Below, in pieces: positions 22,046 through 30,534 of a stretch of 30,534 nt of DNA; the stretch's first letter is position 1, and each line of letters starts with the position of its first letter. Position numbers and translations under genes: made by a program. The DNA comes from Prolixibacteraceae bacterium (GTDB taxonomy: Bacteria > Bacteroidota > Bacteroidia > Bacteroidales > Prolixibacteraceae): contig DPCJ01000097.1 of the NCBI GenBank assembly GCA_003516705.1, positions 14,034-44,567 on the forward strand, in the 5' to 3' direction. The notes under the pieces are model-generated. The model was not told the DNA's origin. It made no database searches and saw nothing but the letters and a program-made list of their open reading frames with translations.

Positions 22046-23401
22046 TTATTTCAACACTAAAATTTTATACTCCCAGGGAGCAAGTTCAACCTGATTTGAA
22101 GCAGAAACCTCAGCATTTTCACCGGTAAGCCAGTTGGTGTATGTTTTTGTTTCACCGGTTTGCACAGTTCCGTTAAATGGTAGTGCCGACAAATTCATCA
22201 TCACAAGCACTGAATTATTTTCTTTTTCGCGTTTAAAAGCCAGCAGTTTTTCAGGTTCCGAAGTTTGCAGAAACTGAATTTTGCCACCGTCAGTGCCATT
22301 CCAAAGTGCGGGATTCTTCTGTTTTAAATCAATCAGTTTTGAATAAAGCGTTGTCATCGATGTATCTTTATTCCAGTTGATTGAATCTTTTTCGAAAAAT
22401 GCAAGCCGTCTGTCGAGGCCGGCTTCCTGACCGGTGTAAATCAGTGGCATTCCGGGTAATACAAACGAGAGTGCGGCAAAAGTTTTTGCCGATTCGCCCA
22501 GGCGTTCGTACTCTGTTCCATTCCAGCTGTTTTCATCGTGGTTCGATGTAAAATTCAGAATATATTTTCCTTCGGGATAAGTTGAATCGATTTTTGCAAA
22601 ATACTGCTGAATATCAGTTACAGTTTTCTGTTCATTGTAAATTTCTTTCATCAAATGATGCACAGTCCAGCCATAATTACATTCAAAAGCTTTGTTTAGC
22701 AAATCGAGAGCATCTTCGTTTTCGGCAAGCATAAAAACCGGCTTAATACTATCGAGTGCAATACGGGCTGTTTCCCAGAAATCGGTTGGAACACCACCGG
22801 CATAATCGCAACGATAACCATCAATTCCGGCTTCGGCCACCCAAAATTTCATGGCATCGAGCATTGCAACGCGCATTTCTGTGTTGTCGTAATTCAAATC
22901 GGCCACATCGCTCCAGTCAGCTACCGGTGGAATAATGTTGCCCAGAGAATCCTGTGTGTACCATTCTTTGTGATTTTCGGTCCAAACATTATCAAAAGCT
23001 GAATGATTGGCTACACAATCGATAATTACTTTGAATCCCATTTCGTGGGCTTTGTTTACCAGCGCTTTAAAATCGTCGATGGTCCCAAATTCGGGGTTTA
23101 CAGCTTTGTAATCGCGAATTGAATAATACGAGCCCAGCGAACCTTTGCGGTTTTTTTCGCCAATGGGGTGAATGGGCATAAACCACAGAATTTCGACACC
23201 TAGTTCCTTTAATCGGGGCAGGTGTCCGGCAAAAGCATTAAAAGTGCCTTCGGGTGTGTATTGACGGACATTCACTTCGTACATCACAGCGTCGTTACTC
23301 CATTCAAGCGGATTTACAGATGCTGTTTCGGTTTTGGGAGCGGGATTGCAGCCAGCTAAGATAATGACTACCAATAAACTGAATAACAATATTTTTCTCA
23401 T
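22046..23401 (-). CDS. Alpha-amylase family glycoside hydrolase (GH13), lipoprotein
   Basis: A 451-residue lipoprotein; the lipobox is L-A-G-C with cysteine 18, so the enzyme is anchored in the envelope. It has the GH13 (beta/alpha)8 barrel with the four conserved regions: D-C-V-A-N-H (128-133), G-Y-R-C-D-Y with the nucleophile D199, L-A-E-N with the acid/base E227, and S-N-H-D with D289. A C-terminal beta domain covers about 380-451. It is the last gene of the operon, 3 bases after the SusA-like gene. It should cleave alpha-1,4-glucans into short oligosaccharides; exact specificity, and whether it faces the periplasm or the cell surface, is open, since the residues after the cysteine (N-P-A-P-K) are not clearly an acidic export signal. 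Confidence 0.92.
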   Translation of the reverse strand: MRKILLFSLLVVIILAGCNPAPKTETASVNPLEWSNDAVMYEVNVRQYTPEGTFNAFAGHLPRLKELGVEILWFMPIHPIGEKNRKGSLGSYYSIRDYKAVNPEFGTIDDFKALVNKAHEMGFKVIIDCVANHSAFDNVWTENHKEWYTQDSLGNIIPPVADWSDVADLNYDNTEMRVAMLDAMKFWVAEAGIDGYRCDYAGGVPTDFWETARIALDSIKPVFMLAENEDALDLLNKAFECNYGWTVHHLMKEIYNEQKTVTDIQQYFAKIDSTYPEGKYILNFTSNHDENSWNGTEYERLGESAKTFAALSFVLPGMPLIYTGQEAGLDRRLAFFEKDSINWNKDTSMTTLYSKLIDLKQKNPALWNGTDGGKIQFLQTSEPEKLLAFKREKENNSVLVMMNLSALPFNGTVQTGETKTYTNWLTGENAEVSASNQVELAPWEYKILVLK

Positions 23402-23404
23402 TTT

Positions 23405-25249
23405 CTAATTCTTTGTAAGTTCAATAATCATTGCCGATTTTGCCGGCACTTTGATGGAGGTAATGTCGTTGATTTTTGTGGATGTAATAATTTCTGTTCC
23501 GCTTGAAAAGCCATTCAGCCTTTCTGAGAAACGCTGTGTTGAAAACTGTTTTTCTTCCTCATTTTTATTCAGAATAACCATCACTGTTTCATTTTCAGTA
23601 TAACGGAAATAGGTGTACACTCCATCCTCGGGAGCAAAATGCATCAGCTTTCCGTTGTGGATTGTGGTGCAGTTTTTACGCCAGTTCTGAATTTTTGCAA
23701 GGTAAGTCTGCATCTCTTTCTGTCCATCGGTAAGTCCTTGTCCGGTAAATGCATTTACTGCATCTCCCTGCCAGCCGCCCGGAAAATCGGCCCTGATATT
23801 TCCATGCTCACCACCTTCGTGACGCATCATGATTTCGGTTCCGTAGTAAATCTGCGGAATACCGCGGGTGGTAAGAAAGAAAGCGAGCCCCAGTTTCAGC
23901 AGCGCCGGGTCTTCTCCAACCTGAACAAAAAACCGCGACATATCGTGGTTATCGGGGAAAATCACGAGGTTGTGCGGGTCGGCATACAAAAAGTCGTTGG
24001 CAATAGCCTCGTACAACTGAATCATGCCATTGTCCCATGTTTCTTTGCTCCGTAAACCCGATGAAGCCGCATTTTGCAGCGGAAAATCCATCAAACTTGG
24101 CAAATCACAATTGTAGCCATCGGCATTATTTTTTCCTTTTTGCCAGTATGAAACAATCGCCGGATTAAGACTCCACTCTTCGCCAACAATATTGAAATCC
24201 GGGTATTCAGCTAAAACCGCTTTTGTCCATTCAGCCATCATATTTTTATCAGGGTAGGGCCAGGTATCCTGTCTGATTCCCTCAAGACCCACATATTCAA
24301 TCCACCAAATGCTGTTCTGAATCAGGTATTTTGCCATAAACGGGTTGCGCTGGTTGAGATCGGGCATGGAGGGCACAAACCAGCCGTCTGTCATCGCAAT
24401 TCTATCGGCTTCAGAGGCATTCGGGTCCTGATTCACTGTGCGACGATGTGAAGTAATTTTATATTCAGGATAATTGTTAACCCAGTCTTTCATTGGCATG
24501 TCGTCCATCCACCAATGTTCAGAGCCGCAATGGTTGAAAATCATATCCATTATCAGTTTCATTCCGCGTTTGTCGAGTTCTGCATTCAATTCGAGGTATT
24601 CGTCGTTTGAACCATAACGCGGGTCAACCTTGTAAAAGTCGGTGGTGGAATAGCCGTGATACGAAACCTGGGTCATGTTGTTCTCGAGCACCGGATTGAG
24701 CCAGACTGCGGTAAAACCCATTTTTTGCAGGTAGTCGAGTGAGTTGATAATTCCGCGGATATCGCCGCCGTGACGGCCATCTTTATCAGCCCGGTTGGGT
24801 TTTTCCTTTGTGCCTTCCACCCAATCATTGCCTGGTTTTCCGTTTACAAAACGGTCGGGCGTAACAAGGTAAATCACATCAGCACTGTTAAAACCAGTTC
24901 GTTTTGCTGAATTCTTTTCTCTGGGCTTCAATTCATATAAATAGCTGCCAGTAACCGCCCCTTCTTTTGAAAACTGAATTTCGAATTTACCGGGCTGCAC
25001 ATCCGGTGCCAGTCTTAAATCGATAAACAGGTAATTCGGATTTTCAACTTTGGTTACTGATACGAGTTCGACGCCCGGATAATTCAGTTTTACATCGGCA
25101 GTGGCAATTTTGTCGCCATGAATCATGAGCTGCAATTCGGGAGATTTCATACCGGCCCACCAAAACATGGGTTCAACGCGGCCGGGCTTTTGGGCTGCTG
25201 AATTGAGAAAAAACAATCCGGCAAAGAGTACTGCAAAAATGGTCTTCAT
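23405..25249 (-). CDS. SusA-like neopullulanase/cyclomaltodextrinase (GH13)
   Basis: A 614-residue exported enzyme. The signal peptide (1-20) ends in N-S-A-A-Q, pointing to the periplasm. An N-terminal beta domain (about 22-108, R-V-E-P-M-F-W-W-A-G-M) is the cyclomaltodextrinase N-domain type, followed by the GH13 barrel with D-M-I-F-N-H (235-240), G-I-R-Q-D with nucleophile D328, V-G-E-E with acid/base E357, and D-N-H-D with D436. A C-terminal beta domain occupies about 535-614. This architecture matches SusA of Bacteroides. It would break maltooligosaccharides or cyclodextrins to maltose and glucose. It lies 2 bases after the GH65 gene stop and 3 bases before the lipoprotein amylase. Confidence 0.93.
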   Translation of the reverse strand: MKTIFAVLFAGLFFLNSAAQKPGRVEPMFWWAGMKSPELQLMIHGDKIATADVKLNYPGVELVSVTKVENPNYLFIDLRLAPDVQPGKFEIQFSKEGAVTGSYLYELKPREKNSAKRTGFNSADVIYLVTPDRFVNGKPGNDWVEGTKEKPNRADKDGRHGGDIRGIINSLDYLQKMGFTAVWLNPVLENNMTQVSYHGYSTTDFYKVDPRYGSNDEYLELNAELDKRGMKLIMDMIFNHCGSEHWWMDDMPMKDWVNNYPEYKITSHRRTVNQDPNASEADRIAMTDGWFVPSMPDLNQRNPFMAKYLIQNSIWWIEYVGLEGIRQDTWPYPDKNMMAEWTKAVLAEYPDFNIVGEEWSLNPAIVSYWQKGKNNADGYNCDLPSLMDFPLQNAASSGLRSKETWDNGMIQLYEAIANDFLYADPHNLVIFPDNHDMSRFFVQVGEDPALLKLGLAFFLTTRGIPQIYYGTEIMMRHEGGEHGNIRADFPGGWQGDAVNAFTGQGLTDGQKEMQTYLAKIQNWRKNCTTIHNGKLMHFAPEDGVYTYFRYTENETVMVILNKNEEEKQFSTQRFSERLNGFSSGTEIITSTKINDITSIKVPAKSAMIIELTKN

Positions 25250-25251
25250 TT

Positions 25252-27561
25252 TTATTTATTTATTTCCTGTGAACTGTTTCCCTTCAGCAACATTTGTTTT
25301 CCCCAGACCAAAAGCGGCACCGCCACTTCGGAATGATTTACAATTGTCAGTTTGTCTTTTTCCTTTTTCAGACTGAGGTGCGCGCCGCGGTAATTGATTC
25401 GGAACTGGTAAGATTGCCATTTTTCGGGCAAAAACGGATTTAGAATCAGCTGCCTTTCACCGGCTCGCATACCACCGAATCCCATCACAAACGACATCCA
25501 GGTACCGCCCATACTGGTAATGTGAAGCCCGTCTTCAGTGTCGTTGTTGTAATCGTCGAGGTCGAGACGCGAAGTGCGCAGGTACATTTCATACGATTTT
25601 TCACGGTAGCCGATTTTTGCCGCCAAAATGCTGTGAACGCAAGGCGAAAGCGACGATTCGTGCACTGTTATCGGCTCGTAAAAATCGAAATGACGTTTCA
25701 GTTCATCAGCTGTAAAATCATTTTCTAACCAGAACATACTTTGCAGCGTGTCGGCCTGTTTGATGTAACACGAGCGCAGAATTCTGTCCCACGACCATTT
25801 CTGGTTGATTGGCCTGTGCGCTTTTGGAAGTTCTGAAACAGGAATGATTTCCTTGTCGAGAAATCCATCCTGTTGCAGATAAATATTCCGCTTTTCGTCA
25901 AACGGGAAGTACATTTTTTCAATAATGTCTGTCCATCGTTTTGTCTCTTTCAACACGTTAAATTTCCATTTCGAAATCATTTCGTCGTACAAATACGGAA
26001 ACTCTTTTTGCAGATAATCAATTACTTCGAGGGTATATTTTAAAGACCACACGGCCATGTAGCTGGTGTGAAAATTGTTGTTTACGTTGTTTTCGTATTC
26101 GTTGGGGCCTGTAACACCCAGCATCACATATTTTTGCCGTGCTTCGGACCAGTTTACACGTTGGCTCCAGAACCGGCTGATACCCAGCAGAACCTCAAAA
26201 CCATAAGGAGCAAGGTATTCCTTATCGCCTGTGTATTTTACGTAATTGTAAATGGCGTAGGCAATGGCTCCGTTACGGTGAATTTCCTCGAAAGTGATTT
26301 CCCATTCATTGTGACACTCTTCGCCATTGATTGTAACCATCGGGTATAGCGCAGCGCCGTTTTCGAAACCCAGTTTCTGTGCATTTTCGATGGCTTTTCC
26401 AAGGTGGCGGTGACGGTAAATCAACAGTTTTTTCGAAATATCCTGTGAAGCCGTACTCAGGTAAAAAGGCAGACAGTATGCTTCAGTATCCCAGTAAGTT
26501 ACTCCACCATATTTTTCTCCTGTAAATCCTTTTGGCCCGATGTTCAGTCGTTCGTCTTCGCCGGTGTAGGTTTGGTTTAACTGAAAAATGTTATACCTGA
26601 TTCCCTGTTGGGCAGCCACATCGCCTTCAATGCGGATGTCGCTTGTTTCCCATTTTTCAAGCCAGCTGTTTTTGTGGTTCTCGAAAAGGGCGTCAAATCC
26701 CTGCTCACGTGCAAAACCGATGGATTTTGCTGCCTCCTCTTTCAGTTTTTCATTTTGAAAATCGAGCGACGAAATTACCGATGCATATTTTTCAATAGTA
26801 ATAATGTCTCCTTCTTTTACTTCAACTTGTTGCGTTGCATCAATATATTTTTCGTGGGTTGAATTTTGAATTTCCGATTGTACTTCAATGCCATTTTTCA
26901 GTACACTGAACAACATACCGGTACAAACGCGGAATTTTGTTTTCAGCGTTTCGATTGTCAGAAAACCTTCATATTTACTGATTTCCTTTTCTGTTTCAAC
27001 CCAGAATTTTTCGTCGTAATTGGAGTCTTCATTAAACACATCACCATCAAGGTAAGGATTTACGCTGATATCTCCCGAAAAATTGAGCGCTTTCATTGAA
27101 TAGCGCACTGCCCCGATGGTTGTGTTTTTAATGCTTACAAAACGCTGGGTATTTACCTCAACCCGGTTTCCATTGGGGAGTTCCGCAACAAAACTACGGA
27201 TAAGCAAACCATGTTGCATGTCGAGCACCCGGTTAAACGACAGCAATTTTGCTGTGGCAAGGTCGAGTTCAACACCATTAATTGTGATGTTTATCCCAAT
27301 CCAGTTGGTTGAGTTTATAATTTTGGCGAAGTATTCAGGGTAGCCGTTTTTCCACCAGCCCACGCGGGTTTTGTCGGGGTAGTAAATACCGGCAACATAC
27401 GAACCCCGGAGTGAATCGCCCGAATATTTTTCTTCGAAGTTGGCCCGCTGCCCCATTTTCCCGTTCCCGATACTGAAAAGGCTTTCAGAAATCCGGTTCA
27501 GCTTTGGGTCGAATCCCTCTTCAACAACCAGCCACTCGTTATATTTTATGTAATCCTTCAT
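25252..27561 (-). CDS. GH65 phosphorylase, probably maltose phosphorylase
   Basis: A 769-residue cytoplasmic enzyme with no signal peptide. GH65 features: an N-terminal beta-sandwich (about 1-270), an (alpha/alpha)6 barrel with W-D-T-E (357-360), G-V-T-G-P-N-E-Y-E with the catalytic acid E488, K-Q-A-D (601-604), the phosphate-binding segments H-E-S-S-L-S-P (634-640) and H-I-T-S-M-G-G-T (680-687), and a C-terminal beta domain. Length and motifs match inverting maltose phosphorylases (maltose plus phosphate to glucose plus beta-glucose 1-phosphate). Kojibiose or trehalose phosphorylase cannot be excluded by eye, but the amylase and sugar importer neighbours favour maltose. It follows the transporter gene after 14 bases. 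Confidence 0.9.
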   Translation of the reverse strand: MKDYIKYNEWLVVEEGFDPKLNRISESLFSIGNGKMGQRANFEEKYSGDSLRGSYVAGIYYPDKTRVGWWKNGYPEYFAKIINSTNWIGINITINGVELDLATAKLLSFNRVLDMQHGLLIRSFVAELPNGNRVEVNTQRFVSIKNTTIGAVRYSMKALNFSGDISVNPYLDGDVFNEDSNYDEKFWVETEKEISKYEGFLTIETLKTKFRVCTGMLFSVLKNGIEVQSEIQNSTHEKYIDATQQVEVKEGDIITIEKYASVISSLDFQNEKLKEEAAKSIGFAREQGFDALFENHKNSWLEKWETSDIRIEGDVAAQQGIRYNIFQLNQTYTGEDERLNIGPKGFTGEKYGGVTYWDTEAYCLPFYLSTASQDISKKLLIYRHRHLGKAIENAQKLGFENGAALYPMVTINGEECHNEWEITFEEIHRNGAIAYAIYNYVKYTGDKEYLAPYGFEVLLGISRFWSQRVNWSEARQKYVMLGVTGPNEYENNVNNNFHTSYMAVWSLKYTLEVIDYLQKEFPYLYDEMISKWKFNVLKETKRWTDIIEKMYFPFDEKRNIYLQQDGFLDKEIIPVSELPKAHRPINQKWSWDRILRSCYIKQADTLQSMFWLENDFTADELKRHFDFYEPITVHESSLSPCVHSILAAKIGYREKSYEMYLRTSRLDLDDYNNDTEDGLHITSMGGTWMSFVMGFGGMRAGERQLILNPFLPEKWQSYQFRINYRGAHLSLKKEKDKLTIVNHSEVAVPLLVWGKQMLLKGNSSQEINK

Positions 27562-27575
27562 CTTTTATCTTCTAA

Positions 27576-29093
27576 TTACTCTTTAGGACTATCAACATCA
27601 TTTACAAAATACACTGTAACAGCAGCAATAATCATCGAAATTCCTCCGGCCACAAGTGCCCAGATGGCATCGCTGTTAAAAAATTTACGCATTAAAAACC
27701 CAAGAATACTGGCCGCCAGAATTTGTGGAATTACAATGAAATAGTTGAAAATTCCCATGTAAACACCCATTTTCTGAGCAGGCAGCGAACCTGTGAGAAT
27801 TGCATAAGGCATGGATAAAATGCTGGCCCATGCAACACCGACGGCAACCATCGAAATGAGAAGCAAATAAGGATTTGTGACAAACCAGAACGACAACAAC
27901 CCCAGACCGCCAATCACCAGCGAAATGGCATGTGTTGTTTTGCGGCTTGTATGCCGCGCCAGTACGGGTAGCCCAAAAGCCACAATTGCAGCAAAACCGT
28001 TGTAAATACCGAAAAGCACACCTACCCAGTTAGCCCCTTCGTTGTATAAAGCCGAAGTTGTGTCGGTGGTTCCGTAGATATGGCCCGTAACAGCCGGGGT
28101 AGTATAAATCCACATGGCAAAAAGTGCAAACCACGAGAAAAACTGTACCACGGCAAGTTGCCCCATTGTTTTTGGCATATTTACCATATCGGTGATAATT
28201 TCAACCAGCCCGTTTTTTGTACGGCCCGATTTGGTAAACAACCAGGTAACCAACTGAATTACACCATAACCAGCCAAACCACCACCCAAAATATAGAGTT
28301 CCTTTTCAAGCTGGTTTGCATACACAAACCAGATTAACACAAACCCCACCAGCAGAAACAAAATACCGTTTCGCATAAAAACCTTCAGCATTTCGGCAGC
28401 AGGTTTATACTTAATAGCAGCCGATGGTGTGGTTTTAATTTTGTGCTCTTCAAAAGCCTTCATTTCTTCGGGCGAATATTCTTTCGACCTGATGATTGTC
28501 CACAAAACTGTACTTAAAAAAACCACGCCACCAATGTAAAACGACCATTTTACCGACGGAGGAATTATTCCTTCGGGAGCTGTATTATCAAGCCCCAGCC
28601 AATTGGTCATTGCATACGGAAGAAAGGAAGCTACAATTGCCCCGGTGCCGATAAAAAAACTTTGCATGGCAAAACCCCTTGTGCGTTGCTCCGATGGAAG
28701 ATTGTCGCCAACGTAAGCACGAAAAGGTTCCATAGTAATATTTATCGAAGCATCCATAAGCCAGAGCGTACCCACGGCAATCCACAATGTGGGCGCGTTG
28801 GGCATAAACAAAAGTGCGAGTGAGGCGAGTAATGCGCCTGCCAGAAAGTAAGGTCGTCTGCGACCGAGTCTTCCCCAGGTTTTATCGCTGTAATAGCCAA
28901 CAATGGGTTGTATAATCAGTCCCGTTACCGGGGCAGCCAGCCAATACACCGCCAAACGGTCAACATCGCCGCCAAGGGTTTGAAATATGCGCGAAACATT
29001 GGCGTTTTGCAAGGCAAACCCAAACTGAATACCCAAAAACCCGAAACTCATGTTCCAGATTTGCCAAAAACTCAACATCGGTTTTTTTGCCAT
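27576..29093 (-). CDS. MFS sugar importer, SLC45/sucrose-symporter-like (probable maltose transporter)
   Basis: A 505-residue inner-membrane protein with about 12 hydrophobic segments. The motif S-D-K-T-W-G-R-L-G-R-R-R-P-Y-F between the second and third segments is the MFS motif-A variant of the SLC45/sucrose:H+ symporter group, which is found in Bacteroidota starch clusters as the maltose importer. I chose ATG 29093; the frame can begin two codons earlier at a GTG (29099), which would add M-I. It is the first gene of the glucan operon, with a promoter about 100 bases upstream at 29195-29227. Together with the cytoplasmic GH65 enzyme it suggests disaccharide import followed by phosphorolysis. 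Confidence 0.9.
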   Translation of the reverse strand: MAKKPMLSFWQIWNMSFGFLGIQFGFALQNANVSRIFQTLGGDVDRLAVYWLAAPVTGLIIQPIVGYYSDKTWGRLGRRRPYFLAGALLASLALLFMPNAPTLWIAVGTLWLMDASINITMEPFRAYVGDNLPSEQRTRGFAMQSFFIGTGAIVASFLPYAMTNWLGLDNTAPEGIIPPSVKWSFYIGGVVFLSTVLWTIIRSKEYSPEEMKAFEEHKIKTTPSAAIKYKPAAEMLKVFMRNGILFLLVGFVLIWFVYANQLEKELYILGGGLAGYGVIQLVTWLFTKSGRTKNGLVEIITDMVNMPKTMGQLAVVQFFSWFALFAMWIYTTPAVTGHIYGTTDTTSALYNEGANWVGVLFGIYNGFAAIVAFGLPVLARHTSRKTTHAISLVIGGLGLLSFWFVTNPYLLLISMVAVGVAWASILSMPYAILTGSLPAQKMGVYMGIFNYFIVIPQILAASILGFLMRKFFNSDAIWALVAGGISMIIAAVTVYFVNDVDSPKE

Positions 29094-29194
29094 AATCACT
29101 ATGTATTTGAAAAAGATATTTATCCGAGATATAATCCCGGTTTTTGGAATATCTGAGAGTAAAAAGTGAAGTGTTTTTGTGAAAATTTGCCTGA

Positions 29195-29227
29195 CAAATA
29201 TATAACACTAAATTGTTAATCTCCAAA
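29195..29227 (-). promoter_or_regulatory. Promoter of the alpha-glucan operon (TTTG-N21-TATATTTG)
   Basis: The minus strand has TTTG at 29227-29224, a 21-base spacer and TATATTTG at 29202-29195, an exact match to the Bacteroidota consensus. The 5' leader to ATG 29093 would be about 95 bases. Confidence 0.75.
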
Positions 29228-29284
29228 TGTGTTTACGGGTACAATCCGTTTAAAATGAGCAATTTTATTGCATAAAGCTTATTT

Positions 29285-29294
29285 CAAACGTTTG
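29285..29294. promoter_or_regulatory. LacI-family operator palindrome CAAACGTTTG
   Basis: A perfect 10-bp palindrome with the central CG expected of LacI-family operators. It lies between the end of the regulator gene and the operon promoter, about 58 bases upstream of the -33 element. An imperfect ACGG-N7-CCGT dyad at 29235-29249 lies closer to the promoter and could be a second site. Binding is inferred from sequence form and context. Confidence 0.65.
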
Positions 29295-29320
29295 CGGAGA
29301 AGACAAAATATTTTGCAGAT

Positions 29321-30346
29321 TTATGAAATTTCTTTTACCGACGACCCGCGAATGACGAGATTTGCATTCAAAACGCGTGTTTCGAACGGATAGTTTTTGT
29401 TTTCGGCCAATATTCTTTTTAGCAGGATTTCGGTGGCAACCGTGCCCATTTCGTAGCCATGCTGGTCAACCGAAGTAAGCGCCGGATCGGTAATTCCTGA
29501 TAAACGGCCATCAGAAAAACCAACAACTGCAATCTGATTTGGAACTTTTACTCCCCTTTTCTGTAATGTGTGCATTGCGCCAATGGCAGTGGTATCGTTA
29601 ACCGCAAAAATGCCGTCAATATTTACTTTTTCATCCAGAATATTCAGTACTGCGAGCCGTGCTTTTTCAAAATTATCGGCTTCCATAATCCATTCATTTC
29701 TTGTCTCAAGCCCGGCCTCCCGAAGGGCTTTCAGATAACCCTCTTTCCGAAGCTGTCCAATGAGCAGGTTTTGCGGGCCGGCAAAATGTACAATTTTTTT
29801 GCAACCGCCTTCAATCATGTGACGTGTGGCGCGATAAGCAGCATCAAAATCATCAACAATCACCTGGTCGGCTTCAAAACCCGGAACCACACGATCGTAA
29901 AAAACCACAGGCACTTCGTTTTCCCTTATCTTATAAAAATGATCGAATTGTTGTGTTTCTTTTGAAATCGAAACCAGAATACCATCCACTCGATTGGCCA
30001 GTAAAGTACGGGTATTCACCACTTCGCGATCGTATTTTTCGTTCGACTGGCAAATAATAACGTTGAAACCTGCATCGTAGGCCACATCCTCAATGCCACT
30101 GATTACCGACGAGAAAAAATAGTGTACAATTTCGGGGATAATAACACCAATGGTGTTACTGCGGCGCTGTTTCAGGCTTAAAGCAACTGCATTGGGCTGG
30201 TAGTTGAGTTTACGGGCAAGTTCATTCACTGCAATTTTGGTTTCCTCACTGATATCAGGATGATTTTTCAATGCCCTCGAAACCGTTGACGGTGAAATTC
30301 TTAATTCCCGTGCAATATCTTTTATGGTAATAAGTCCGCTGCTCAT
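29321..30346 (-). CDS. LacI family transcriptional regulator of the alpha-glucan operon
   Basis: A 341-residue regulator. The N-terminal HTH (about 6-30) reads I-T-I-K-D-I-A-R-E-L then S-P-S-T-V-S-R-A-L-K-N-H-P, followed by the hinge L-N-Y-Q-P-N-A-V-A and a periplasmic-binding-protein-like sensor domain (about 65-335) with T-I-G-V-I-I-P-E, D-G-I-L-V-S, F-A-V-N-D-T-T-A-I-G-A and V-V-G-F-S-D. It lies just upstream of the transporter gene on the same strand but with a 227-base gap that contains a separate promoter and an operator-like palindrome. The ligand is probably maltose or a related oligosaccharide; whether it activates or represses is not shown by the sequence. Confidence 0.94.
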   Translation of the reverse strand: MSSGLITIKDIARELRISPSTVSRALKNHPDISEETKIAVNELARKLNYQPNAVALSLKQRRSNTIGVIIPEIVHYFFSSVISGIEDVAYDAGFNVIICQSNEKYDREVVNTRTLLANRVDGILVSISKETQQFDHFYKIRENEVPVVFYDRVVPGFEADQVIVDDFDAAYRATRHMIEGGCKKIVHFAGPQNLLIGQLRKEGYLKALREAGLETRNEWIMEADNFEKARLAVLNILDEKVNIDGIFAVNDTTAIGAMHTLQKRGVKVPNQIAVVGFSDGRLSGITDPALTSVDQHGYEMGTVATEILLKRILAENKNYPFETRVLNANLVIRGSSVKEIS

Positions 30347-30432
30347 AGTTCAATAGACCGTTTTCAGCTGTAATGGTTTATTGGCGTTTTGCTGATTCAG
30401 ATGCATAAAAATAGCAATATTCTCCACAAAGA

Positions 30433-30460
30433 TTGACAATCTGTTTTGTTTTTAAGTTTG
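30433..30460 (+). promoter_or_regulatory. Plus-strand promoter for a divergent gene beyond the right edge
   Basis: TTG at 30433-30435, a 17-base spacer and TAAGTTTG at 30453-30460, an exact -7 match. It points away from the LacI gene; no start codon with a convincing frame is visible before the window ends at 30534, so the gene lies outside. Confidence 0.55.
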
Positions 30461-30534
30461 TCGTGTAGAAAACCAAATTCTGTCGTCATCGATACGTTAA
30501 AATATACCGACCAGCACCTACCTGTTGTAAAACA

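Overview
The window looks like chromosome of a member of the Bacteroidota, probably Bacteroidales/Marinilabiliales; the rank below phylum is inference. Support: DUF4271 next to hemD, a lipoprotein with an Ig-like domain, other conserved proteins typical of the phylum, a starch cluster with a SusA-like enzyme, and promoters of the TTTG/TTG-N17-21-TAnnTTTG type that I could place in front of many genes. Most starts lack a strong Shine-Dalgarno sequence.

Layout. 1-9.1 kb: the 5' end of hemD and a DUF4271 membrane protein (minus), a tRNA-dihydrouridine synthase (plus), then on the minus strand DNA polymerase I with a 52-codon HigA-like antitoxin fragment directly behind it, a QueD/6-pyruvoyl-tetrahydropterin synthase-like enzyme and a RhlE-like DEAD-box helicase. 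From 7.0 to 9.1 kb comes a small accessory patch: an unrecognised 119-residue protein, a 21-bp tandem repeat array of about 13 units, and a solitary HNH restriction endonuclease with a probable sulfur/modification-sensing N-terminal domain.

9.2-21.8 kb: an outer-membrane porin, an MBL-fold hydrolase, a coiled-coil membrane protein, a histidine-rich small protein paired with a TonB-dependent receptor (probably metal uptake), a conserved 98-residue protein, an Ig-like lipoprotein, RNase R and a TetR regulator. The intergenic gaps here are unusually rich in palindromic, MITE/REP-like elements, at least four unrelated ones.

22.0-30.5 kb: a compact alpha-glucan operon on the minus strand (MFS sugar importer, GH65 maltose-phosphorylase-type enzyme, SusA-like cyclomaltodextrinase/neopullulanase, lipoprotein alpha-amylase) preceded by a LacI-family regulator. 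A good promoter and a perfect LacI-type operator palindrome lie between regulator and operon. Amylases outside the cytoplasm would cut glucan, the MFS protein would import maltose, and the cytoplasmic phosphorylase would split it. No beta-phosphoglucomutase and no SusC/SusD pair are in the window; a strong plus-strand promoter at the right edge points to a divergent gene just outside.

I see no rRNA, tRNA, CRISPR array, phage genes or IS transposase. The most unusual items are the 21-bp dyad/heptad array beside the HNH nuclease, the composite palindromic element at 10.76-10.95 kb, the promoter-embedded inverted repeat at 13.0 kb, and the antitoxin fragment behind polA.
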